A DNA stretch of 64,000 bases, from positions 186,001-250,000 of the forward strand of contig CAVQRC010000039.1 in assembly GCA_963715045.1 (NCBI GenBank). Reading direction: 5' to 3'. The notes below the pieces were generated by a model. It saw only the letters and a program-made list of their open reading frames with translations, was not told the DNA's origin and made no database searches. This DNA comes from CAVQRC01 sp963715045. GTDB lineage: Bacteria; Planctomycetota; Planctomycetia; Pirellulales; Lacipirellulaceae. Both the position numbers and the translations under genes were made by a program. Of the stretch, positions 42,046 through 50,684 are shown in pieces. Each line of letters opens with the position of its first letter. Position 1 is the stretch's first letter.

Positions 42046-42469
42046 ATGGTCGAAACGGCAAAAGTCGGTGGGGACGACAGTCCTGATGATGCTTCTCGCC
42101 GGTTGCAGAGGCGGCGATCACGGCTTTCCCATGGAAGAAGTCCAGGGCACGGTCCGTTACCAGGGAGAGCCGCTGAAGGGAGGAACGGTCGTGCTGCACC
42201 CGGTCGACGGCACGCCCGGGCCGCAGGCGCTGGGAGCGATTCAACCCGACGGTACGTATCGCGTGCAAACGCTCGGCGTCGATGGAGCGGCCGTCGGCAA
42301 GCACATCGTGACCGTCGATTACCGCCGCCCGCTTACCGCAGAGGAATCGCGCAACCTCGTGATTCCCGAACTGCTGATTCCATCGCGTTACGCGACGGTC
42401 GACACCTCGCCCCTGGAGTGCACGGTCACCGCCGGCGACGAGAAAACGTTCGACATCGTGCTCGAATAA
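42046..42469 (+). CDS. Small lipoprotein with transthyretin-like domain, frameshift in leader
   Basis: The frame ending at 42469 encodes TTVLMMLLAGC, a lipobox, followed by a beta-rich domain (VQGTVRYQGEPLKGGTVVLHPVDG, IQPDGTYRVQTLGVDGAAVGKHIVTVDYR), as in carboxypeptidase-regulatory-like planctomycete lipoproteins. No good start lies in frame. The ATG at 42046 followed by one extra G would, with that G removed, read MSKRQKSVGTTVLMMLLAGC, a textbook lipoprotein signal. About 140 residues. It follows the DUF1559 gene in an apparent operon. Confidence 0.8.
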
Positions 42470-42581
42470 CAGCGGGCAGAGGAACAAGACGATGGAGGGC
42501 GAACCCCAGACGACTGAGCAGCCGGAGACTGACGCCACTCCATCTCGCGGATAACTCACAGAGTTGAGGCCCAGAGATAGT

Positions 42582-42824
42582 TACCACGAAGGACACGAAG
42601 AGCACGAAGATGGAATTCGACGACGATCTGTCCAATCGTGCGATCGACTGTGCCATCGAAGTTCATCGACAACTGGGGCCGGGACTGCTGGAATCGGCCG
42701 ACGAACCATGCTTAATTGCTGACCAGCTTAAACAACACCAAGTTGAAAGATGGCATGAAGCGTTTCGTTCTCTGACTTGTTCGTGCTCTTCGTGCTCTTC
42801 GTGCTCTTCGTGTCCTTCGTGGTA
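42582..42824. mobile_element. MITE-like element: perfect 29-bp inverted repeats around a GxxExxY remnant
   Basis: The 29 bases at 42582-42610 (taccacgaaggacacgaaga...) are exactly repeated in inverse orientation at 42796-42824; extra copies of cgtgctctt precede the right copy. The 243-bp unit encloses only the start of a GxxExxY gene. No transposase is present and no obvious target duplication was found, so mobility is inferred from structure. Confidence 0.55.
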
Positions 42825-42825
42825 G
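42610..42825 (+). pseudogene. GxxExxY (PD-(D/E)XK nuclease-like) remnant
   Basis: 71 codons starting MEFDDDLSNRAIDCAIEVHRQLGPGLLESADE, which is the N-terminus of the GxxExxY family (about 125 residues when complete); the motif's Tyr is replaced by Asp. After about residue 45 the frame is low-complexity Ser-Cys repeats made by the inverted repeat. The nuclease core is missing, so this is a fragment. Confidence 0.7.
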
Positions 42826-42886
42826 TCCCGCGCTGCGGATGTCATTGTTCACGCTGGCTTAGCCGCAGACGTTCGCAAACACAACC

Positions 42887-43440
42887 TCAAGAAGCGGACT
42901 GCTCGAGCCGCGCGCGTGTCTCGGCGACCGTGCGGTCGAACAGACGTTCCAGTTCGTCGTTCACACCCCGGCAACCGGCAATGACATTGCACGCCCAGTC
43001 GGCGTATTCCCGCTTCCTTTGCTCACTCCAGTCCGCCGGTGAGTCATTGGCGATGTCGCGAAGATTCGAGATCTTGTCGGCCAGTTTGAGCTGCTTCGCC
43101 CGAGCTGACAAGTGCGGCGCATGCTCGACCTGCAACTCCTTGCGACGCTCCTTCGAAAGCGTCTTGTCATCGGTAACTTCGGCGACTACGTCGCACACAT
43201 CATCGCCATAACGGGCGCGAAGTTCCTCGTACGACGTGTCGGTGTCCTCGACCGTGTCGTGCAGCAGCGCGGCGGTCAGCAGTACCGGGTCGCTGACGCC
43301 GCCTTCGTTGGCCAGCACCGAAGTGACCGCCAGCACGTGATTCACGTACGGCGCCTGGGAATTTCCCTTGCGCGCTGACCCTGGTGGCGGACCGCGGCGA
43401 AGAGCGCGGCGTCGAGGATGGTCTTAATGTCGGATGGCAT
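42887..43440 (-). CDS. HD-domain (p)ppGpp hydrolase-like protein (MESH1 type), frameshifted
   Basis: The protein has the HD set RHQGQ, YVNHVLAV, LTAALLHDTVEDTDTSYEEL and KLADKISNLRDIAND, the spacing of the small alarmone hydrolases SpoT-HD/MESH1. There is no synthetase domain. The open frame starts at 43345, but the conserved N-terminus MPSDIKTILDAALFAAVRHQGQ lies in another frame from ATG 43440; one base appears to be missing near 43368, in the sequence coding RRKGNSQAPYV. Joined length about 184 residues, normal for MESH1. It is monocistronic. Confidence 0.85.
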
Positions 43441-43594
43441 GAAGGTTCGCGGCCGGGCTTCTGGGGTTCAGGTGGACACTGGGTAAATCACAAATTGCAA
43501 ACCGCAAATTACAAACAAAACGACAAAGAAACAAAAGGTCAAACGACTGGGTACCCAATCAAGCTGATCTCGTCGTGGCTATGGCTGTTCAGCG

Positions 43595-44859
43595 TCAGTC
43601 GCCCCCCAGTGAACCGCCCTTGAGCGGCCTGGCGTAGCCGGTGAGTTCGAGATAGCCGCGTCCGGCGACATCGGTTTCGCCGTGACGGCCGCTCACGTTG
43701 ATTGCTCCTTCCCAGTAGGTGATGCCGGTCGTGGCGTCGGTCGCCATCTCTTGAGAATCGAATGCCGGCTCGACGCGAAGTTCAAGGCCATGTGCCGGGA
43801 GGTTGATCTGCCACTGGAGCGGATACTCGCCACCGGTGGCGGGCGAAGTCCACTTTCTGAGCGGTTGCATTTCGACGTCGGACAACATCAGGTGCGTGGC
43901 GTTCCCGTCCGCGTCGACGAGCGTCCCGGACGAGTGCGGATCGGCAGTCCCGTCGGTCCTTCGCATCCGGTACAGCATCAACTCCGTGCCGTCGTCCAAC
44001 TGGATCGCAAACCAGTCCCAGCCCTCCTGGCCGGCTTCGAGAAAACTCGTGCTGAATTCGTGGTCCATCCAGCTCTGGCCGGCGACCTCGAACGTCTGGC
44101 CTCGATACCGTACGGAGCCGCTGGTGGCCATGTTCGTGAACGAGTAGTAGTACGACGCATTGCCGGGCGACGGACCCTTCTGACTCAGACCCCGTTCGCC
44201 GTGCAGGACGAGAGGTTTTCTGGGGAGTGAGCGTGACGTCGATCGCGAAATCGGCCGTCGCCGCCTGCAAGTGATGGCGGTCGCCGTCGAGCACCACCTG
44301 CCAGTCGCCGTTGTAGACCTCGTAGTGATCCGCTGCGGCGTCAGCCAGTCCGATACCTCGTCGGTTGTTGCGCTCCGCGAAACGATGCTCTCGCGACGCC
44401 ACGTCGGAGACGGCAAAGTGGGCCGTGTACAGGTCGCGCACGGCCCACCGTGAGGGATTTTCTGGTTCCTGATGGATCCCCGTCCGAAAAAACGTGAGCT
44501 GGTACCCGAACTCGCCGACCATCCGCCGTTTCGAGATTGCCCGTGTAGTACCACCACTCGATGCGGTAGTCGGGATGGGCCGCGTGGTCCGCTGGAAAGG
44601 TAAACTCGCGGGGAGCGTCGGCCACCTTCCAACTCTGCTCGGGACCTTCCTCACCCGTTCCGTCCACGGCAACCGGAAACAATTCGTCGAGCCGGTCAGG
44701 TTCCACGCTGGCTTCCGGCACGCAACCAAGGACCAACACCAATCCGACCAGCAAAAGCACTCGAGAGCCGATCTGAGAACCGGCTTCCGCTGCCGAATTC
44801 CCCGGCCGAGGGAGGCGGTCAGCGAGGTTTCTGAATCGGTTCTGAATCGCGTTACGCAT
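43595..44859 (-). CDS. AttH/CrtC-like lipocalin-fold lipoprotein, frameshifted
   Basis: Starts MRNAIQNRFRNLADRL; a hydrophobic stretch VLLLVGLVLVLGC gives a lipobox. The mature part begins REFTFPADHAAHPDYRIEWWYYTGNL, the signature of AttH/carotenoid-1,2-hydratase-like proteins, and later has SYYYSFTNMATSGSV, GQSWMDHEFSTSFLEAGQEGWDWFAIQLDDGTELMLYRMR. Shifts near 44525 and 44220 split it over three frames. Its ATG overlaps the permease stop by eight bases, matching the known att-type operons in which this protein accompanies a LolCDE-like ABC transporter. Joined length about 420 residues. The substrate is unknown. Confidence 0.85.
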
Positions 44860-47501
44860 GCTGTTCCCTGACTGTCTTGAGCGGGTCGACGCCAACGGCA
44901 CGAATCGCCGGGTAAATTCCGAACAGGGCCGAGGCCGCTACGACCAGCAATGAGGACTGGAGCAGAAACGCCATTGGCAGGTGGAACTGGATCGTCCACC
45001 CGAACGACTGAACGTTGATGACATACACGAGTACCAGGGCCAGCAGGATTCCCACGATGAGTCCCCATCACCTGACTGGCAATGCCGAGCATCACCGCTT
45101 CGAAAACGATCACGCGGCGGATCTGGCGGGCGGTACCGCCGATCAGGTTCAACAGGCCGATATCGCGCTGCCGCTGATAGATCAAGGTAATCAGTGTCGT
45201 TGCCACTCCGAGCCCGGCAACGAGAATCGCGATGAACTCCAGGGCGTACGTGACCGTGAAAGTACTCTCGAAGATATTGAGCGCTTCGTCACGAACTTCA
45301 TGATTGGTGACGCAGTACACCTGCTCGTCGTCGCCGAGTGTGGTCAGGATCCGATCGCGGACGATCTCCGCGTCGGCGCCGGGCTGCAGGTAGACGGAAA
45401 GATGCTGCGCCGTCAGATTCGGATCGATGCGGGCGTAGTACCGTCGATAGGTATTTACGTCCATCATCACGGTCCCCTGATTGCTGGCATAATCGTAGTA
45501 GACGCCAGCGACTTCGAGCGTGGCGGGACCAATCGGCGTCGGCAACTCGATCAAGTCGCCAGTCTGTGCGGCGAACAACAGCGAAAAGCTTTCTGACACG
45601 AGCACCCGATCGTGCTCCCGAGGGGTCGCGGTCGTCCAGTCGCGGGGCGGCGATTTGAACAGGATCCGCTGCCGCTCGAGCGCTTTTCGGGCTTCGGTCA
45701 CTGCCAGACGAATCGTGCGATCGCGGTACGGGACCTGACGGGCGCTGTACCACACCGTTTCCGCGACGTCCGGATCCTGGGCGATCACTTCGACCGCTCG
45801 CGGCGACAGCCGGTCTTCGGAGACCGCCGATGTCTGCATGACCGGCTTGATGCTCAGCTCGGCCGACAGCGAGGAGTCGAGCCAGTACACGACGGTCTCG
45901 CGAAAACTGCCGACCATCACGGCAATCGCAATCATCATCGAGAGGCTCACGCCGAGGGCGGCAACGGCCACTGAAATTCGCGGCAGGTCCCCCAGCAAGT
46001 TGGCCGCGGCGAGGTGAAACTCGGTTCGAAATCGGCCGAGCGGGCGAATGACCCAGCCCATCGTCCGGCAGACACCGGCGAGAACAAGGGGCGTAAGCAG
46101 GGCCCCGCCGATCATGAGCACCATTTCGGCAAGATACCCCAGCAGCGGTCGGCCCCCGATCGGGCGGCCCAGCGTCAAGACCCACGCCACGGCGAGGCAC
46201 GCCAAGCCGGCAGCCGCGAGCCGCATCAAACCGCCCCGCGAAAACCTCCGCCGCAGCCCGCGAACGGCTTCGATCGGTTGGACCGCGGCGGCCTCGCGCG
46301 CGGGAAGCCAGGCCGCCACGAGTGCCAGCGGAATCACCGTCAAAATGGCTACCGCAACTTCGATGCCGCTCAGGCGCAACTGGGAAGCCGAGGTTTCCGC
46401 GACGGCTGCAATGTAAAACGTTTCGACCGTTTGCGCCGTGGCGGCCACCGCGGCCTGGGCCAGCAGTCGTCCGGCCGGAAGACCCAGAACCAGCCCGACC
46501 ATCGCCAACCCGGCCGCTTCCGTTAGGAACAGCGCCAGAACCGTACGCGACGACGCGCCCACCGCCTGCAGCATGCCGATCTCGCCTCGCCGGGCGGCCA
46601 CCGAGATTCCAACGGTGTTGTAAATCAAAAACAGCCCCACGATCAGGGCGACGGCACTCAGGGCGGCCAGGTTGAACTGGAACGCGGCGATCATCGTGTC
46701 GGCCCGCCCGGAGCCCGCATTGGGAAGTTCAGCGACGAGACCCGGCCCGAGGCGTTCCCTGGCAAGGGCGAGGATTTCGTCGGCATCGAACTCGGGGCGA
46801 AGCATCACATCGACGCGATCGAGCAGTCCCAGCCGGTCGGCCGCGAGTTGCGCCGCAGCAATGTCCATGAGGGCGAAATTCCCGTCAAGCGTGCGGGCCG
46901 GCCCACGGTCGAGCAGAACGCCTCGGATTTTGAAGTCGTGTCTCCGAGATCCGAACGTCAGCCCCACGGAGTCACCAACGCGAAGGGCATGTCGACGGAG
47001 GAATTTCTCCGTGAGAATCACCGATGCGGGATCGTCAAGCAATCGCAGCGCGTCGCGGGCGGATTGCGTCGGATCGTCGCTGCCGACTCGCAGGACCTGG
47101 TAATCGCGGAGGGGAAAATCGAGCAGGACGTCGACTCCGAGTACCTGCAGCAGCTCACCGCGCGGAAACGCCGTCGTCTCATCGGGCGATGGCACACCGT
47201 CGGAGTACATCGCATACGTGTCGATGACGGGGCTCAATTGCCCGTATTCGCGCAGCCAGGCAAGCTCGGGAAGCCGCAACTCGTCGAATCGCCCTGCCGC
47301 TCCCCGGACCGTCAACGAGGCACTTCCGCTGACCGAGTCCACGGCCGCCCGAAAGGTGTCGGTCGCGCTCGTATTGGCCAGCCGGATGGCGACCATCACG
47401 GCCACCCCCAACGCGACGCCGAGGACGGCCACGAGCGATCGCAATTTTTCGCGGAGCAGCGCCCGCAGAATGAAGCGGCTAAAGAGTCGCAGGAACGACA
47501 T
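44852..47501 (-). CDS. FtsX-like ABC transporter permease (LolC/AttFG type), frameshifted near C-terminus
   Basis: About 880 residues with two FtsX/MacB-type permease halves fused: N-terminal helix (SLVAVLGVALGVAVMVAIRLA), a periplasmic domain, three-helix FtsX core (ALSAVALIVGLFLIYNTVGI, LLQAVGASSRTVLALFLTEAAGL), then a second set (ISVAVAALGVSLSMMIAIAVMVGS and IAILVAGLGVATTLITLIYQ). At about 45062 the frame shifts; the last segment MGILLALVLVYVINVQSFGWTIQFHL to PAIRAVGVDPLKTVREQHA is in another frame and ends at 44852. Without correction the frame runs on through the AttH gene to a misleading 1,239 residues. Overlaps the ATPase gene by 23 bases. Confidence 0.88.
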
Positions 47502-48195
47502 GGGAGTCCGATTCGGTCACTTGTTGCCCGTCCCGCAAGTACAGCGTACGCGACGCGTAACCGGCTGCCTCGGCAGAGTGGGTCGCCATCAGAATGGTGA
47601 GGCCCTTCTCCGTATTGAGCCGAGCGAGGAGTTCGAGGATCCGCTTTCCGGTCGCGCTGTCGAGGCTCCCGGTGGGCTCGTCGGCGAGGAGCAGATCGGG
47701 CTCGACGGCGACCGCGCGGGCGATCGCGACGCGTTGCATTTCGCCGCCCGAGAGCTCGGAGGGCAAGTGGCGGGCGCGTGGTTCGAGACCCACCTCGGCG
47801 AGGGCCGTTCGGACGCGGCCGGCGGTCTCGCGTTCACTGACGCCGTCCAGCAGCAGCGGCAGCCCGACGTTTTCCTCGACGCGGAGGGTCGGTAACAAAT
47901 TGAACGCCTGAAATACAAAGCCGACGTGGCGGCGGCGGACGATCGCGAGGGCCTCGGGAGTGAGCGTTTCGAGACTCCGGCCGCTGAGCCACACCCGCCC
48001 CGTGGTCGGCCGATCCATCGCACCCAGAATGTGCAGCAGGGTCGACTTTCCGCAGCCGGACGGCCCTCGAAGTGCGATGAACTCGCCGCGATCCACTTCC
48101 AGACTTAGCCCCCGAAGAGCTGCCAGTTCCGCGGCGCCGCTGCCGTACCGCTTACTGACCTCCTCGGCTCGCAGTATGGTCGATTCGTCGGTCAT
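47479..48195 (-). CDS. ABC transporter ATP-binding protein (LolD/MacB family)
   Basis: A 238-residue ATPase with Walker A GPSGCGKST (44-52), Q-loop VFQAFNLLPTLRVEENV, signature LSGGEMQRVAIARA, Walker B LLLADEPTGSLD and H-loop MATHSAEAA. The NLLPTLxVxENVxLPLLLDG stretch is typical of the LolD/MacB (o228) family, which works with FtsX-type permeases to move lipids, lipoproteins or peptides. It is the first gene of the three-gene operon and overlaps the permease start. Confidence 0.93.
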   Translation of the reverse strand: MTDESTILRAEEVSKRYGSGAAELAALRGLSLEVDRGEFIALRGPSGCGKSTLLHILGAMDRPTTGRVWLSGRSLETLTPEALAIVRRRHVGFVFQAFNLLPTLRVEENVGLPLLLDGVSERETAGRVRTALAEVGLEPRARHLPSELSGGEMQRVAIARAVAVEPDLLLADEPTGSLDSATGKRILELLARLNTEKGLTILMATHSAEAAGYASRTLYLRDGQQVTESDSHVVPATL

Positions 48196-48383
48196 CGTGG
48201 ACCATCAGGGGACAAGTTCGCGGAATGCCGCAGCTGGAGACGACGGAAACTCCCGCGCGGCTCGTAGGGGCCTCAAACACAAACGGGTGGAAGAGAGAAG
48301 ACTCTCCGCCGCTTTCATCCATGGTATCGCCCTGGTCAGGCTGTGCGAACCGTGACCCGGATCCCACGTTAACCCGGCAATGG

Positions 48384-48566
48384 CTAGCAGGAGCTGGACC
48401 AGAGTCGGTGATCGCCATCTTCTGCGATCTCGATATGAATCTCGTTCGGCCGACAGCAGACGGGACAGTCCTCAATGTAGACCTGAAGGCTGCCGGCCGT
48501 CAGGTCGATCGGAATCACGATTTCTTCACCGCAGCAATCACAGATGTAGCAGGCATCGTCATTCAT
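48384..48566 (-). CDS. CPXCG motif-containing cysteine-rich protein
   Basis: A 60-residue protein (MNDDACYICDCCGEEIVIPIDLTAG...). Cysteines at 6, 9, 11 and 12 and the CPVC at 34-37 make a probable zinc ribbon, and the length and layout fit the CPXCG small protein family. Function unknown. Start is the ATG at 48566; longer in-frame upstream sequence looks random. Confidence 0.85.
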   Translation of the reverse strand: MNDDACYICDCCGEEIVIPIDLTAGSLQVYIEDCPVCCRPNEIHIEIAEDGDHRLWSSSC

Positions 48567-48917
48567 GCGGTGCTTTTGTCGGGCATTTTCAGACCGATAC
48601 GAGTCAAGAGGAGATCCGTTTTGACGAGGCATCCAAAGAAGAGCGGGAGCGGAACTCGACCGCTGAAAAGATGATGCGAACGACCCCAACGGTAGGGGCA
48701 GGGATTGTCGCCGGGGTCGTCGCATCGATCTAAGAAAAGATAGGGTCGTCTCGAAATCCGGCAAGCCCTCCGGACGGGGCCGTTTTTATGACCCTGGTTG
48801 TTCGCCGACCCGGTACTTACAGCACCTGGCAAGTGTGACGCTGGCGGCCGCCGACGACGGTTGTTCGAGTCGTCCGCTTGCCTACGATGTCTCGCCGTTT
48901 AACGGGAGGTTTCGCAA
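48567..48917. other. Divergent intergenic region before the ligase gene
   Basis: 351 bases without a recognised gene. A GC-rich dyad followed by TTTTT (48765-48787, ccctccggacggggccgttttt) could be a rho-independent terminator on the plus strand. The ribosome site GGGAGG of the ligase is at 48904. Confidence 0.4.
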
Positions 48918-50684
48918 GTGCAGTTCAGCGAATTGGTGCTAACATCCGCGGAAGTGGCCTCGACCCGGGCTCGACGGAAGAAGATCACCGCGCTCGGTGG
49001 CCTTCTCCGCCGCGTATCCGCCGACGAATTGCCGATCGTGGTTCGGTTTCTCAGCGGCGAATTGACACAGGGACGTGTGGGCCTCGGCCCGGCGACCGTT
49101 CGTGCCGCTCTCGATGCCGCCAGGTCGGTCTCCGCAGTTCCACCGGCTGACCGTCCGGAACTGCTGCACGTCGACGCGGCCCTGGGCGAGATCGCGAAAA
49201 TCGCTGGCAGCGGTTCCAACACCCGCCGTCGAATGGCCCTCGCGACGCTGTTCGAGCGACTCGACGACGCGGGACGAGATTTTCTGGCCCGGTTGATTCT
49301 CGGAGAAGTTCGGCACGGTGCCCTCGAAGGCCTCATGGTCGAGGCCATCGCCGCGGCGAGCGGCGTGCCGGCCACCGCCGTTCGCCGAGGTGTCATGCTG
49401 ACGGGCGATCTGTCGCATGTCGCGGCCGTTGTCGCCGATGAGGGATCGGGCGGTCTCGCTCAGATTTCGCTCCGGCTCTTTCGTCCCATTCAGCCGATGC
49501 TCGCCGAGACCGCCGAAAATCCGCAGGCGGCGATTGAGCAACTCGGCCAGGCGGCCTTGGAATACAAGCTGGATGGCGTGCGCGTCCAGGTTCACAAAGA
49601 TGCCGATGAAGTGCGGGTCTACACGCGGCAGCTCAATGAGATCACCAATCGTGTCCCGGAAGTGGTCGAGGCCGCACACCGCCTGAGGACATCGCAGACC
49701 ATTCTCGATGGTGAAGTCCTCGCGTTGCGGCCAGACGGACGCCCGCACCCGTTCCAAACCACGATGCGGCGCTTGGGTCGGCAACGCGACGTCGAACAGC
49801 TTCGAGATTCACTCCCGCTCAGCGTCGTGTTCTTCGACTGCTTATTGCTGGACCGCCAGGAACTGATCGATCGATCCGCGGCGGAACGTCATTTAGCACT
49901 CACGGATTGCGTGCCGGAGCAGCACCGCGTACCGCGGCTGGTGACGGGCGACGTATCGTCCGCGAACAGGTTTCTCGAGCAGGCGATCGCGGCCGGGCAC
50001 GAGGGGATCATGGCCAAGAGCGACTTGGACGCCTACGAAGCCGGCGGACGCGGTCGGAGCTGGTTGAAAATCAAGCCAAGTCACACGCTCGATCTGGTGG
50101 TCCTGGCGGCCGAGTGGGGTAGCGGGCGCCGCCGCGGATGGCTCAGCAATCTTCATCTCGGCGCCCGCGTCGGCGGCAACCAGTTCGCGATGGTTGGCAA
50201 GACGTTCAAGGGACTCACCGACGAAACGCTGGCATGGCAGTCCGAACAATTGCTTCGGCTCGAAACAGGTCGGGATCAACACGTCGTCTTTGTCCGGCCT
50301 GAATTGGTGGTGGAAATCGCGTTCAACGATGTCCAGCGAAGCCCGCACTACGCCAGCGGTGTCGCTCTGAGGTTCGCCCGGGTGAAGCGGTACCGAACAG
50401 ACAAGTCGGCCGGAGAAGCCGATACGCTCGAGCAGTTCGGAGTTGCTGCCGGCCTGATTGGAATGGGCGAATCCGGCAAAAAGACCCCTGGGGTATTTTG
50501 GGGCCATAGGCGCTTTGCAGAATTGCCTAAACAACCAAAAAGCCCCTGTGGTCCCTATCTGCGCATCTCCCTATCCGCCCGTTTCATTCACGGTGTACCA
50601 GGCCTCGGAGTGATTCAGCGGCTCACCGTCTTCGGCCTTGAGATCGCCGCAATCGAGGTAATAGACCATTCCGATCGGGTGTGA
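48918..50684 (+). CDS. lig: ATP-dependent DNA ligase (archaeal/eukaryal LigB type)
   Basis: A GTG start with GGGAGG eight bases upstream. The N-terminal helical domain (1-200) is followed by motif I ALEYKLDGVRVQVHK with adenylation Lys217, motif III VVFFDCLLLD, motif IV EGIMAKSDLD, and the OB domain motifs V-VI (SWLKIKPSHTLDLVVLAAEWGSGRRRG, RYRTDKSAGEADTLEQF). Archaeal-type ATP ligases occur in many planctomycetes beside the NAD ligase and are thought to act in repair. The last 75 residues (after FGVAAGL) do not look like ligase and overlap the next gene's 3' end by 114 bases, so the native stop is probably near 50470 after a small frameshift. Confidence 0.92.
   Translation: MQFSELVLTSAEVASTRARRKKITALGGLLRRVSADELPIVVRFLSGELTQGRVGLGPATVRAALDAARSVSAVPPADRPELLHVDAALGEIAKIAGSGSNTRRRMALATLFERLDDAGRDFLARLILGEVRHGALEGLMVEAIAAASGVPATAVRRGVMLTGDLSHVAAVVADEGSGGLAQISLRLFRPIQPMLAETAENPQAAIEQLGQAALEYKLDGVRVQVHKDADEVRVYTRQLNEITNRVPEVVEAAHRLRTSQTILDGEVLALRPDGRPHPFQTTMRRLGRQRDVEQLRDSLPLSVVFFDCLLLDRQELIDRSAAERHLALTDCVPEQHRVPRLVTGDVSSANRFLEQAIAAGHEGIMAKSDLDAYEAGGRGRSWLKIKPSHTLDLVVLAAEWGSGRRRGWLSNLHLGARVGGNQFAMVGKTFKGLTDETLAWQSEQLLRLETGRDQHVVFVRPELVVEIAFNDVQRSPHYASGVALRFARVKRYRTDKSAGEADTLEQFGVAAGLIGMGESGKKTPGVFWGHRRFAELPKQPKSPCGPYLRISLSARFIHGVPGLGVIQRLTVFGLEIAAIEVIDHSDRV

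Noticed and set aside
43782..47501. Single 1,239-residue protein fusing the permease with the AttH-like region
   Set aside because: After about 45065 the residues stop looking like a permease, whereas another frame continues the FtsX helix to a proper stop at 44852 and the AttH gene has its own ATG and lipobox.
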